Below are positions 24,829 to 37,900 of a stretch of DNA of 64,000 nt, piece by piece (positions within the stretch are counted from its first letter, which is position 1; every line of letters begins with the position of its first letter). The DNA is from Lingula anatina. Lineage: Eukaryota; Brachiopoda; Lingulata; Lingulida; Lingulidae. A program made the position numbers and the translations under genes. The notes beneath the pieces are model-generated. The model worked only from the letters and a program-made list of their open reading frames with translations. It was not told the DNA's origin and did no database searches. The stretch covers positions 578,495-642,494 of the forward strand of contig NW_019773925.1 of NCBI RefSeq assembly GCF_001039355.2, read 5' to 3'.

Positions 24829-27085
24829 CTGAAAAATAGTATGTTTTTAAACTCTATCCACTTATTCTTTTTTCTTTTAAATTTCAAATAAAACCAGTAC
24901 TTTTTATTGGACAAAGAGGCGTTTTTTCGTTGATATTGGGTATTTAGAATTTTGTCCTCCCAAAAGTTTTTTTTTTCTGAAATATGTCAAATTTAAGCAA
25001 AATTACTGTCACTGACACCAAAATAACATCCATTTTCTGCAGTACTTTTGTTTTCCGTGTAAATTGTCTATGACCTTATGTTTCTCTTAGATGCCAGTAA
25101 AAAAATATTTAAAAAATTTAAAAAATAATACAAATTTAATAAATGTATAAAAAATCACAAAATGGACAAATGTAGCAATCCCTATAAAAATAATAATACA
25201 CGAAGAAGAAAATAAAATGAATTTAAAAAAATACTGACCTGCAAGGTTCTGTGCCAAAACGATGCTTACAAGTCTTTGACCAATGTGAGTAGCAGTCCAG
25301 CTCGTAAACACAACCCATGTTACCGCCACCGAGGTCTTTACACGTCTGGAAGGACTCACAACCTTCACATCCAGCCGTGGTCTCAACGAAACTGAATGCC
25401 GAGGGCCAAGATCGGTGGAACCTGAGCATAACCAACACAGAATATAACTATTATTTTAATATTTTTAAATTTAATTGGTCGAATTATTTATAATTGGGAC
25501 GATTGGTTCATTGTAAGTATTACAGCTCTGAATAAATCAAAACAAACGAATTAACTGAAAAATAAAGACAATAAAGAGACACGATAAATAAAATAAAAAA
25601 TAAATAAATATGATAACGCCTACCCGTGTGAAGTGATAGAGTTTCTGACGGTTCCTGCAAACGAGACTTGATTGCCTTCGCCTTTCGCTGTCACTACCCC
25701 TCCTTCGGATACTTCCTGTATGGCGTGGGCTGCTGCTCGGCAGACGGCAGAATTCTGGGTGTGAAAGTTTAAACATTTCAGGTGCATTTTGACTTTGCAA
25801 TCCATAAATGAATTTCACATTTTTAAAACCATTTAATAATATGGCTGAAATATTAGTATAACAGTTGGTCTGGCCTTATCTGTGAGCGTAAATCAAAAAA
25901 CCAGAACCACAGCAAAAAATGTCAATCATTGATAATTTTGCAAACGGCTTTTGATATGATGTACATAGGAGATTAATGCAAAGATGCTCGAGTTTTCAGA
26001 AAAATTATCATTTTCAATATTATTATCAATTCATTAATTTTGTTTTTGAAGTTGGTCTTACGCACACTGCTTGGTTTTAAATATTCTTCGTGAAATGGAA
26101 AACGGGCTAAATTGATACAATGTCCTTGCATGGTTGCCATAAAAGTTCAGATTTATAAGCCAAGTTTACCAGCAGTACTACAAAAGGTAGAGTTGGCGAA
26201 GCACATGTGAAATAACTTACATTGTGGTAAATGTCCGTTCCCCAAATGCTTCCTCCACGCGCACATCCTGCTCGGCAATTCACTCTGAATAAAAATTATT
26301 AATATTTGCTTACTTCAAGATAGAATTTACATTTAATTGATTTTTGTTGGTTTCATATGGTCATCAACAGTTAAATCCACAATTCAAGTTTGTGAACTCC
26401 ATTTCATTCATAATCAAATACTAATTTGTTTGTTATTCATACTTCCTTTTCCATCATACTTTCCAACAAGGGGACTATATTTTGCCTTTGTTAATTTGTT
26501 GGTTTGCTAGTTATCCTGAAAATTATGGGCCAATATTGATTCAATTTTCGAGATCGATCTACACTGGGATAACCTAGAACAGTTCAGAATTCAATGATTA
26601 ATCACGAAATAATATGAGAATTGAGGTGCCTTCTTTTTAAGTGTATTTCAAATGTTCCTTACTTGCACTCATCGTTACCAAATCGATGTTCGCATGTGTC
26701 GGCCCACTTAATGTAGCAATCCAGGTCCAGAGCGCATCCCAACTGTCCCTCAGTGACGTTAACACAGGTCTGGTATGGTTCACACTTAATGCCGGCAGCG
26801 GCGCATTCGTCGTTGGCCTCGGCAAAGCTGAATGATTCTGGATAACGCCTATGGTATCTGTCCACAGAATAATTAAGTTGTTAAGACAGATTGATTACAC
26901 CACTGATCGTTACAAAATGGATCGTGACTGTCAGTGTCAAGAAGAAAAATTTAACGATGATGTCAGGTTCATTCGTTCGTTCATGCTTTCCGTCTCCCTT
27001 TGTCTCTCTATGCGAAAAACCTCCTGGTAAATATACAGGGGCGGATCCAGGATTATTAGAAGGGGGGCCCGTAGATGCGAGGACG

Positions 27086-27126
<41 letters not shown>

Positions 27127-27891
27127 ACCCACCCCACCCCACCCCCACCCACCCCCCCCCCACCCACCCCCCCCCCCACCCCCCACCCACACACCCACAC
27201 ACGCCGTCTGAAAACAGATTTAGATAAGGAGCGATATGTTTCAGTAAACTGTGCACGTTTATATATAGCTATTGACAGCAATTGTCCTGTTATGTTAAAT
27301 CATTCATTGGGCAGATTTGTTTCCCTTCCCTCTAACTTGATTGAAATATCACGATCCTGCCTGTAATTTTCCTTCCTTTTTTAAAATTTCACATGCATCT
27401 CTCACTTACTCCAATTTCAAGTCCACGTTTTAAGTTTCCTCCAGTTTATAGAATAATAACAATAATGCATTTACTTAAAGTGCTCTACCCATTATTCAGT
27501 AGGGTTTACAACATATAATATTAATAAAAGTTTATAGGTAAGAGTGATAAATAGATATATAGAATGATAAGTACATGCATGTTACAAACGAGTGTACGTG
27601 TTTTAATTCTTTTATTTTTTTTCATTTAACGCTTTAATTTGCCTACGGAATTTCTTCTTTTGCTTTAATGCACACCCTGGGTTCGGAGGACACGAGCAAT
27701 CCGTTCTCCACTATCTTGGGTGGGTGGGTCTAATGGTAGATAGATGAGTTCCCAGTGTCGCTTGAAACTCAGGGTGTCACAAGGGCACTTCCAAGAAATC
27801 AAGATAATGAGGTCATATCGCGTACGCGCCCCTCACATGANGGGGCGGGGCCAGGATTATTAGAAGGGGGGCCCGTAGATGCCGGGAACCC

Positions 27892-27922
<31 letters not shown>

Positions 27923-30900
27923 ACCCACACACACACACACACCTACCCTCCAGTAGAAACTCCATTCCTCACAGTTCCAGAAAACGCACGTTGTTCGCCT
28001 TGAGAAAGCGCCGTTACAACGCCGCCTTTTTGGATGCCCCCCATGCTGTGAACAGCAGCCCGGCAAACGGCGGAATTCTGTAGGACAAAGAATAGAAATA
28101 GTGTGTTAATGTGTGATTGTGACGATGTTAATAATCCTAGACGTTTACACGGTTGCGAATATGTGTGCATAGCACGTGTGTATGCTAATGCAAGCCCGTT
28201 CGCGGGCGCGTAGTCCTTTTAAATTTGCTTAAACATTGCTTACGTTGTAGAAAAAAAAACCCTGTTTAGTGTAGGCGCATTGGTTAAGATATGTGACTGT
28301 GTGTAACAAAAGAACGAAATATTTTCAATGTAGTGAATTCTAGGTATAGACTTCCACAATGAAAAAGTAATTTTAAATTAATAGTTCTACTTGTTCATTG
28401 TAACTTACATTATGGTACATTGCAGAACCCCAGACGCCACCGCCACGTGCACAACCCGACCGACACTGCACCCTGAAAATCACAAAACATTGTTATTTGA
28501 TAGATGAGTTAACCGAAATATTGCAGTCTGATCGAATTGCTCTTTCTCCAAAAACTAAGAAAGAGAGGGAGTTTTTTTGTGGATGATTAAAAGTTATAAG
28601 GGAACTCCTCTTAATTATCTTTATATACTTATCAAATACTAATTTCTTTTATTCATTATTCCTTTTCCATCATTTCTTCCACCACGTGGATTATGTTTTT
28701 GCTTTTGTTAATTTGTTGGTTTGCTAGTTACCTTAAAAATTACGAGTCGATTTTGATTAAGTTTTCAGGATAGGACTGAAATGGGGATCATNTACATTTA
28801 GAACTCATAAATCATAGAAATTCTTAATCTACTTACACTTCTTTATCTGTCTTATTTTAATTTCATTTTTATCAAATTAAATGTTTTGCCTTGATAACTT
28901 ACCGGAGCATAAAAGTCGGTACCATATACCCTGCTACCACGAGTGCATCCACTTCGACACCAGACTCTGAAAAATAGTACGTTTTTAAACTCTATCTCAC
29001 TTATTCTTTTTTCTTTTAAATTTCAAATAAAACCAGTACTTTTTATTGAACAAAGAGGCGTTTTTTCGTTGATATTGGGTATTTAGAATTTTGTCCTCCC
29101 AAAAGTTTTTTTTTCTGAAATATGTCAATTTTAAGCAAAATTACTGTCACTGACACCAAAATAACATCCATTTTCTGCAGTACTTTTGTTTTCCGTGTAA
29201 ATTGTCTATGACCTTATGTTTCTCTTAGATGCCAGTAAAAAAATATTTAAAAAATTTAAAAAATAATAATAATTTAATAAATGTATAAAAAATCACAAAA
29301 TGGACAAATGTAGCAATCCCTATAAAAATAATAATACACGAAGAAGAAAATAAAATGAATTAAAAAAAATACTGACCTGCAAGGTTCTGTGCCAAAACGA
29401 TGCTTACAAGTCTTTGACCAATGTGAGTAGCAGTCCAGCTCGTAAACACACCCCATGTTACCGCCACCGAGGTCTTTACACGTCTGGAAGGACTGACAAC
29501 CTTCACAACCAGCCGTGGTCTCAACGAAACTGAATGCCGACGGCCATGATCGGTGGAACCTGAGCATAACCAACACAGAATATAACTATTATTTTAATAT
29601 TTTTAAATTTAATTGGTCGAATTATTTATAATTGGGACGATTGGTTCATTGTAAGTATTACAGCTCTGAATAAATCAAAACAAACGAATTAACTGAAAAA
29701 TAAAGACAATAAAGAGACACGATAAATGAAATAAAAAAATAAATAAATATGATAACGCCTACCCGTGTGAAGTGATAGAGTTTCTGACGGTTCCTGCAAA
29801 CGAGACCTGATTGCCTTCGCCTTTCGCTGTCACTACCCCGCCTTCGGATACTTCCGGTATGGCGTGGGCTGCTGCTCGGCAGACGGCAGAATTCTGGGTG
29901 TGAAAGTTTAAACATTTCAGGTGCATTTTGACTTTGCAATCCATAAATGAATTTCACATTTTTAAAACCATTTAATAATATGGCTGAAATATTAGTATAA
30001 CAGTTGGTCTGGCCTTATCTGTGAGCGTAAATCAAAAATCAGAACCACAGCAAAAAAATGTCAATCATTGATAATTTTGCAAACGATTTTTGATATGATG
30101 TACATAGGAAATTAATGCAAAGATGCTCGAGTTTTCAGAAAAATTATCATTTTCAATATTATTATCAATTCATTAATTTTGTTTTTGAAGTTGGTCTTAC
30201 GCACACTGCTTGGTTTTAAATATTCTTCGTGAAATGGAAAACGGGCTAAATTGATACAATGACCTTGCATGGTTGCCATAAAAGTTCAGATTTATAAGCC
30301 AAGTTTACCAGCAGTACTACAAAAGGTAGAGTTGGCGAAGCACATGTGAAATAACTTACATTGTGGTAAATGTCCGTTCCCCAAATGCTTCCTCCACGCG
30401 CACATCCTGCTCGGCAATTCACTCTGAATAAAAATTATTAATATTTGCTTACTTCAAGATAGAATTTACATTTAATTGATTTTTGTTGGTTTCATATGGT
30501 CATCAACAGTTAAATCCACAATTCAAGTTTGTGAACTTCATTTCATTCATAATCAAATACTAATTTGTTTGTTATTCATACTTCCTTTTCCATCATATTT
30601 TCCACCAAGGGGACTATATTTTGCCTTTGTTAATTTGTTGGTTTGCTAGTTCTATTAAAATTAAAGGTCAATATTGATTCAATTTTCAAGATAGAAAATG
30701 GGATAACCTAGAACAGTTCAGAATTCAATGATTAATCACGAAATAATATGAGAATTGAGGTGCCTTGGCGGAGGTCTCTGCACCTCGGAATTCTTTTTAA
30801 GTGTATTTCAAATGTTCCTTACTTGCACTCATCGTTACCAAATCGATGTTCGCATGTGTCGGCCCACTTTATGTAGCAATCCAGGTCCAGAGCGCATCCC

Positions 30901-33900
30901 AACTGTCCCTCAGTGACGTTAACACAGGTCTGGTAAGGCTCACACTTAATGCCAGCAGCGGCGCATTCGTCGTTGGCCTCGGCAAAGCTGAATGATTCTG
31001 GATAACGCCTATGGTATCTGTCCACAGAATAATAAAGTTGTTAGGATAGATTGATTACACCACTTATCGTTACAAAATGGATCGAGACTGTCAAGAAGAA
31101 AATTTAACGATGATATCAGGTTCATTCGTTCGTTCATGCTTTCCGTCTCCCTTTGTCTCTCTATGCGGAAAACCTCCTGGTAAATATACAGGGGCGGATA
31201 CAGGATTATTAGAAGGGGAGTCCGCAGATGCGAGGAAGACCTTCCCCCCCCCCCCCTCACACACCTTGGCGTGGGGCTCGGCTCCCCCATAAAGGTCCAA
31301 AAAAAAAACTAGTATTTTAAAGGGCAAACGGTGCCATTTGGTACTGTTTGGAACTTTGACTCAGCTAGTCAAATTTTAATTTCAAGAGGGGACCATTGGT
31401 GTGATTCTTTTTAGAAATCGAAGGGGGTCAGTACCCCCCTGACACCCCCTCCCTAAATCCGCCACTGAATTTGGTGCAATCCGGAAAATATATGATAAAA
31501 ACTAGTCCATGTAAAATGATCTTATATATATATATGAGAAAAACTTTTTGAGAAATTGTATCAACTTCTTACCATTATTTTACAACATAACTTCACAGGA
31601 TTACATGACTTTCGGGTACAGTTGCAGGGGAGGGTTTGGGGGAGATGGGGAGGGGGTGAAATCACCCCACCCCCACCCCCTTCCGAAATTCCGAATCCGC
31701 CCCAGGTCTTGAATAAAATTTGTATCAAAATTTACTTAAATTAAAAAATAATATACCTACCCTCCAGTAGAAACTCCGTTCCTCACAGTTCCAGAAAACG
31801 CACGTTGTTCTCCTTGAGAAAGAGCCGTTACAACGCCGCCTTTTTGGATGCCCCCCATGCTGTGAACAGCAGCCCGGCAAACGGCGGAATTCTGTAGGAC
31901 AAAGAATAGAAATAGTGTGTTAATGTGTGATTGTGACAATGTTAATAATCCTAGACGTTTACACGGTTGCGAATATGTGTGCAAAGCACGTGTGTATGCT
32001 AATGCAAGCCCGTTCGCGGGCGCGTAGTCCTTTTAAATTTGCTTAAAGGGATAATAACTCTTCGTATGAAATCTATATTTCACAATAAAAACATTGTGAA
32101 TAACTCACAGAAATATAATATATTCTGTTTTACGATGAAAACAGCAGTTGTAGCTATTATTCTGATATCTGAGCTTGTCTTCAGATCACGTGACCTCCGT
32201 TGATGGCTATACTCTGTTATAATCTCTTAAGAGATTTTAACAAAAAACCAAACTTTTTAGAAAAAAACCAGGGACTAACTTTGAATGTAAAAATGGATTC
32301 ATTAACCATTGGTAAGTATGGGAAAATTGTTGTTTACTCCAGGAAAATTCATTTTTGGCCAAAACGAAGAGTTATTATCCCTTTAAACATTGCTTACGTT
32401 GTAGAAAAAAAACACCCTGTTTAGTGTAGGCGCATTGGTTAAGATATGTGACTGTGTGTAACAAAAGAACGAAATATTTTCAATGTAGTGAATTCTAGGT
32501 ATAGACCTCCACAATGAAAAAGTAATTTAAAATTAATAGTTCTGCATGTTAATTGTAACTTACATTATGGTACATTGCAGAACCCCAGACGCCACCGCCA
32601 CGTGCACAACCCGACCGACACTGCATCCTGAAAATCACAAAACATTGTTATTTGATAGATGAGTTAACCGAAATATTGCAGTCTGATCGAATTGCTCTTT
32701 CTCCAAAAACTAAGAAAGAGAGGGAGTTTTTTTGTGGATGATTAAAAGTTATAAGGGAACTCCTCTTAATTATCTTTATATACTTATCAAATACTAATTT
32801 CTTTTATTCATTATTCCTTTTCCATCATTTCTTCCACCACGTGGATTATGTTTTTGCTTTTGTTAATTTGTTGGTTTGCTAGTTACCTTAAAAATTACGA
32901 GTCGATTTTGATTAAGTTTTCAGGATAGGACTGAAATGGGGATAATCTACACGTGCAATCGATCAGACTTCATTGATTAAAGGGATAATAACTTTTCGTA
33001 TGAGATCTATATTTCACAATAAATATATTGTAAACAACTCTAGAAAAACATAATATATTCTTTTTTGCCACAAAAACGGCAGTTGTAGCAACAAATCTGA
33101 AATATATGCTTGCCATCGGACCACGTGACCTCCATTGTCTCTGTTAAGAGATTATTACCAAAAAAAAAACTTTTTAGAAAAAAAAAAAAAAAAAACAGGG
33201 ACTAACTTTGAACGTAGAAATGGATTCATTAACCACTGGTAAATATGAGAAAATTGCTGTTTACACCAGGAAAATTCATTTTTTGGCCAAAATGAACAGT
33301 TGGTATCCTTTTAATCACGAAATAATCCTAGAAATGAGGTGCCTTGGCGGAGGTCTCTGCACCTCGGAGTTCTTCTTAAGTTTATTTAAAATTTTCCTTA
33401 CTTGCATTCGTCGTTCCCAAATCGATGTTTACATGTGTCGGCCCATTTTACGTGGCAATCAAGGTCCAGAGCGCATCCCAACTGGCCCTCAGTGACGTTA
33501 ACACAGGTCTGGTATGGCTCACACTTAATACCGGCAGCGGCGCATGCGTCATTGGCCTCGGCAAAGCTGAATGATTCTGCATGACGCCTATGGTATCTGT
33601 CCACAGAATAATAAAGTTTTTAGGACAGATTGATTACAACAATGACGTTACAAAATGGATCAAGGCTGTCATAAAAGAATATTTCTAACGATAATATATA
33701 GGGTTAATTTGTTCGTTATGCCGTCCGAACCCCTCTCTATGCAAAAAACCTCCTGGCAAATATGGTGCAATCCGGTAAAGATCTGATAAAACCAACTGCA
33801 CATAAATGCTCTTAAATATGAGAAATACTTTTTAAAAAATTATATCTTCTTACCTTTATTTTATAAGATCATAAGACTACCCGACTTATTTTCGGGTACA

Positions 33901-34927
33901 GATGTAGGGGAGATTTTGGGGCGATGGTTAGTTGGAGTGAAATCAAACCCTCTTCCGAAATCATGGATCTATCCCAGGTCTTGAATAAACTTTGTCTCAA
34001 ATCACTCTGTAATTTATAAGCAATAATATACCTACCCTCCAGAGGAAACTCCATTCCTCACAGTGCCAGCAAAAGTAAGTTGTTCTCCTTGAGAAAGCGC
34101 CGTTACAACGCCGCCATTTTGGATGCTCCCTATGCTGTGGACAGCAGCCCGGCAAACGGAGGAATGCTGTAGGTCAGAGAATAGAAATAGTTTGTATTAA
34201 CATATTAAAATATGTGTGAATGTGTCAGTGCTAAAAACCTATTTGTTTACACGGTTGAGAATATGTATGTGCCTTTGCTTGTATTCATGCTAATGGAAGC
34301 CAGTGCTTGGGCCCATTTTTGATTTAATATTGTTTACGTCGTAGGAAAAAACACCATGTCTATTGTAGACCTACACTTTCTTGATAATTTATGTGGCTGT
34401 GTAAAAAAATAACAAAAATATTTTTAATGTGGTGAGTTTTAGGTATAGGCTTTGACAATTAAAAAAGGTACTCTAAAATTGGCAGTCCTACTTGTTAATT
34501 GTAACTTACATTATGGTACATTGCAGATCCCCAGACGCTACCGCCACGTGCACAACCCGGGCGACACTGCACACTAAAATTATTACATAAAAAATTCTAA
34601 CTAAACAGATTAATTAATCGAAATATTGCATTCTGGACAGATTGCCGTGTTTCTCAATCGCTTTTAGAAAGAGGGGGGAGTTTTCGTTAATGATTCAAAG
34701 TGAAAAGTAAACTCCCCATAATTAAATATAATAACATAAATTGAGAGAGAGAGAGGTCGCATTCAGAACAGTGGACTAACTAGTCCGCGGGTCAAATATG
34801 GCGACCCGCTTAAAAGCTTGCCGTCTAATCCCCTAATAGACACTGAACAGGTTCCCCGTGGGGAAGTATTCAAGTGGGTCGTTCATATTTGACCCTCGGA
34901 CTAGTTAGTCCACTGTTCTGAATGTGG

Positions 34928-34965
<38 letters not shown>

Positions 34966-37900
34966 TTTTGGAGAAGGACATGTGCTCTATCAACTCACCT
35001 GCACGGCTCATCTCCAAAACGGTGTTTACAGGTTTCGGCCCAGCGGACGTGGCAATCCAGAGCAATCACACAGCCCAACTTCCCCTCGCTAACCTCCACA
35101 CAGGACTGGTAGGGTGCGCACTTGATTCCAGCATCAGCGCATGCCTTGCCCGCCTCGGCAAAGCTGAACGACTTGGGCCAACGTCGATGATATCTGAGAA
35201 TGGATAAATAAATATGTTGATTTTCCTTCGTGTGAACTATTTACCCTTCTTTTTTGCTCGTTATCTGTTCATGTATGACACTTTTAACTTCATTTTGACC
35301 GATTTCTTGTTCTAAATTTTGTTTATGTAGATATCTTCAAGTTTGTTTCGCTATTTAATGAAACGTGAATCCACAAAATACACTTTTCCCTGTTTGAATA
35401 TTTGCACCAACTTCATAAAGCAATAGTCTAAACCAATACATTTTCACTTCAAAAGGCATAAAATTTAAAAAGAAGACATAAAACCTACCCGCCTGAGCCG
35501 ACGCCATTTCTCTCTATCCCTGGGAAGTTGAGTTGTTCACCTTGAGGCAGAGCTGTTACGACGCCGCCTTCTGACATGGTAGAGATAGCATGGACAGCAG
35601 CTCGGCAAACGGACGAGGTCTGGAGGTAAATATGACAAATTTAAAGAAACGATATTTATCAGCAGATCACAGAGAATTCTCTTCACTAGATATTCATTGA
35701 AATTTCTCCTATGCGATAGATTTCGCATGTCTGTATTGTTAAACTGCGATAACTTCTGCACAAAAATAGCGTCATCATCCAACTGGTCTCTGTTACGAGT
35801 AACAAATTTAATCATCTTACAAAATATTAAGAATAAATTTTATGTTTGCACACGTGCGCACTTTTGTGTGTGTGTGTGTGAGCGCATGTGCGTGTACGTG
35901 TGGGAGAGTGACAAGAAAATTTTCACTATATGCATATGTATGGAGCGTTAATATTCATGTTTGTGTGCGTGTACAGCAAAAAAACTCACGTTAAAGTAAA
36001 CGTCGGCGCCGACCACACCTCCTCCACGACTACAACCCTCTGGGCACATCACCCTAAAAGTAAAATAATGAAACTTAAATGAAAATTTATGAAAAACGAA
36101 ATTTAATCAGATCCCCATGATGGATTTTTCAACTTAGGCCTACTTGATATGAATTAATATTTTGATGTTTCAAAATGTTACGGTGTCTATAATCATCTGT
36201 TATTATTTAATTATTTTTGTAGCTATTGTTTTTTCCTTTTTTCATACCACTGATGTTAAGTGCATCAAGATTTTCATCACTTAAGGGTTTAAATGGCGGG
36301 AATCACGTAAATTTCCATTAAATCCACGTTCACTGAAAGCACGTATTTAGTTAATGTGACCTGATTCTGGGGACATCCTATGGAGAAACCGTAAATAATT
36401 TGTCCTAAAATGCAGTGACATACTTGCAAGCTTCAGCTCCAAAATTATGTTCACAGATCTGGCCCCAATTACTGTAACAATCAGTTGCCAAGGCACAGGC
36501 AAGTTTTCCGTCTCCGACATCGGCGCAAGTTTGGAAAGGCTCGCATTTGAGGCCAGCCTCTGCGCATGCGCTGGTGGTCTCCAGGAAACGGAAGGTTTCT
36601 CCCCATCCTCTGTGATTTCTGGAAATGGTTCAATTGAAATGCGTTTATTAAACTTATCTTGAAGGTGGGCGAATTTTTGGTATCAAACATAGAGCTTAGC
36701 TAATTGAAAATTTTTAATTGACTTTATAGATATTGAAATATTGATACAACTTATTTTGAAGAGAATTCTACGGTCCTAGAAATGAATTGATATACCGGCG
36801 TTTAAGAGCACAGCAGGTGAATTATTTGTCTAAAATCAATTTCATTTTATAACTAAGAACCGAATTAAACCTAAACATACATTATTTCAAAGAGGAGAGA
36901 GAGAGAGAGAAACGAACCTTCCAGAGCCGGCGCCATTTCTAACTAGGCCAGCGAGGTAGTTTGTCGCCCCTTGGGGCACCGCCGTCACTACGCCGCCCTC
37001 GTTCTGGCTGGCAATGGCGTGCACTGCGGCCCGGCAAACAGCTGATCCCTACAGAAAAACAATAATATTCACTTTTATACAACTTATTATTGTATGGATG
37101 CATATCAACAGACGGTCAGACAGTGAGACAGGCGAACAGACAGAGAAACGGACTACCAGCTGAACATGCGTAAACATTTAAGCGCATGCGTGCATAAATT
37201 AGAACAAATATTACCAGATTAAAAAAAGTATGACATACGTTTTGACAGGTGGGGTACGAGTTCATATAGTCTTATAAATAGAGAGGCTAAGAAAACTCAC
37301 ATTGTGGTACACATCTGCTCCATATATGCCACCGCCTCTGGAGCACCCAGCTTGGCACAACACCCTGAAATAAAGCAAACATATTTGTTTTATATTTTAA
37401 CAATCAAATAGATTTTTTAAAAATCAAAATTACTTACATCGCCATGGTTAGCCAGTTGTGACAAAAATTGGTACTTCTACCAGAGGCACAGATTTTTTTT
37501 TACTAAATACATTTACGTTGTTTCTTATGCTATCTATTCATAACCAGTTTAAAATTGACGCCATGAACTAGTTGAGTCCCTATTAGTGAGTAAAAAGCTG
37601 TGAAAGTGGCCAGAGAGTACGTGTTACTAGTAACAGCTCAGTGCCAAAGTGTTCCACGGCAGACTCACTTGCATTCTCCTTGTCCGAAGTGATACTTGCA
37701 GGTGTCTGTCCACTTGGCATAACAATCTAGCTGCATAGCGCAGCCCAGTTTGCCGTCTTTGTCTTCAGCACAGGTCTGGAAAGGTTCGCACTTAATACCG
37801 GCAGCGTCACAGGCGCTCGCGGTTTCGGCAAAACTGAAGGTTTCGGGCCATCTTCTATGGAACCTGTAGAAACATAAATATTTTAGATATACAAGTTTAC

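Larger units (their letters stand above)
30823..32627 (-). other. LCCL repeat unit 10 (upstream copy)
   Basis: Exons 32627-32564, 31891-31761 and 31017-30823. Key residues are CRSGCARGGGVWGSAMYHN, CRAAVHSMGGIQKGG and RRYPESFSFAEA. Two mobile elements sit in its introns: the TTAA element 32043-32386 and the CAGGGGCGGAT element 31189-31467. Confidence 0.85.
24655..32945. repeat. 4.1-kb direct tandem duplication with an N at the join
   Basis: The block 24655-28791 is repeated at 28793-32945, including exons, introns and small intronic features, with few differences by eye apart from insertions and the C-rich region. The single N at 28792 falls exactly at the join. The block covers repeat units 10 and 11 and the first exon of unit 12. 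Confidence 0.9.

Noticed and set aside
25087-25386. Alternative minus-strand frame over an LCCL linker exon
   Set aside because: The correct frame in the same exon gives the conserved Cys pattern; this one reads into the intron.
26891-27281. Proline- or glycine-rich open frames across the C-rich tract, on both strands
   Set aside because: They are translations of a poly-C/CA tract at an element end in an intron, with no splice context.
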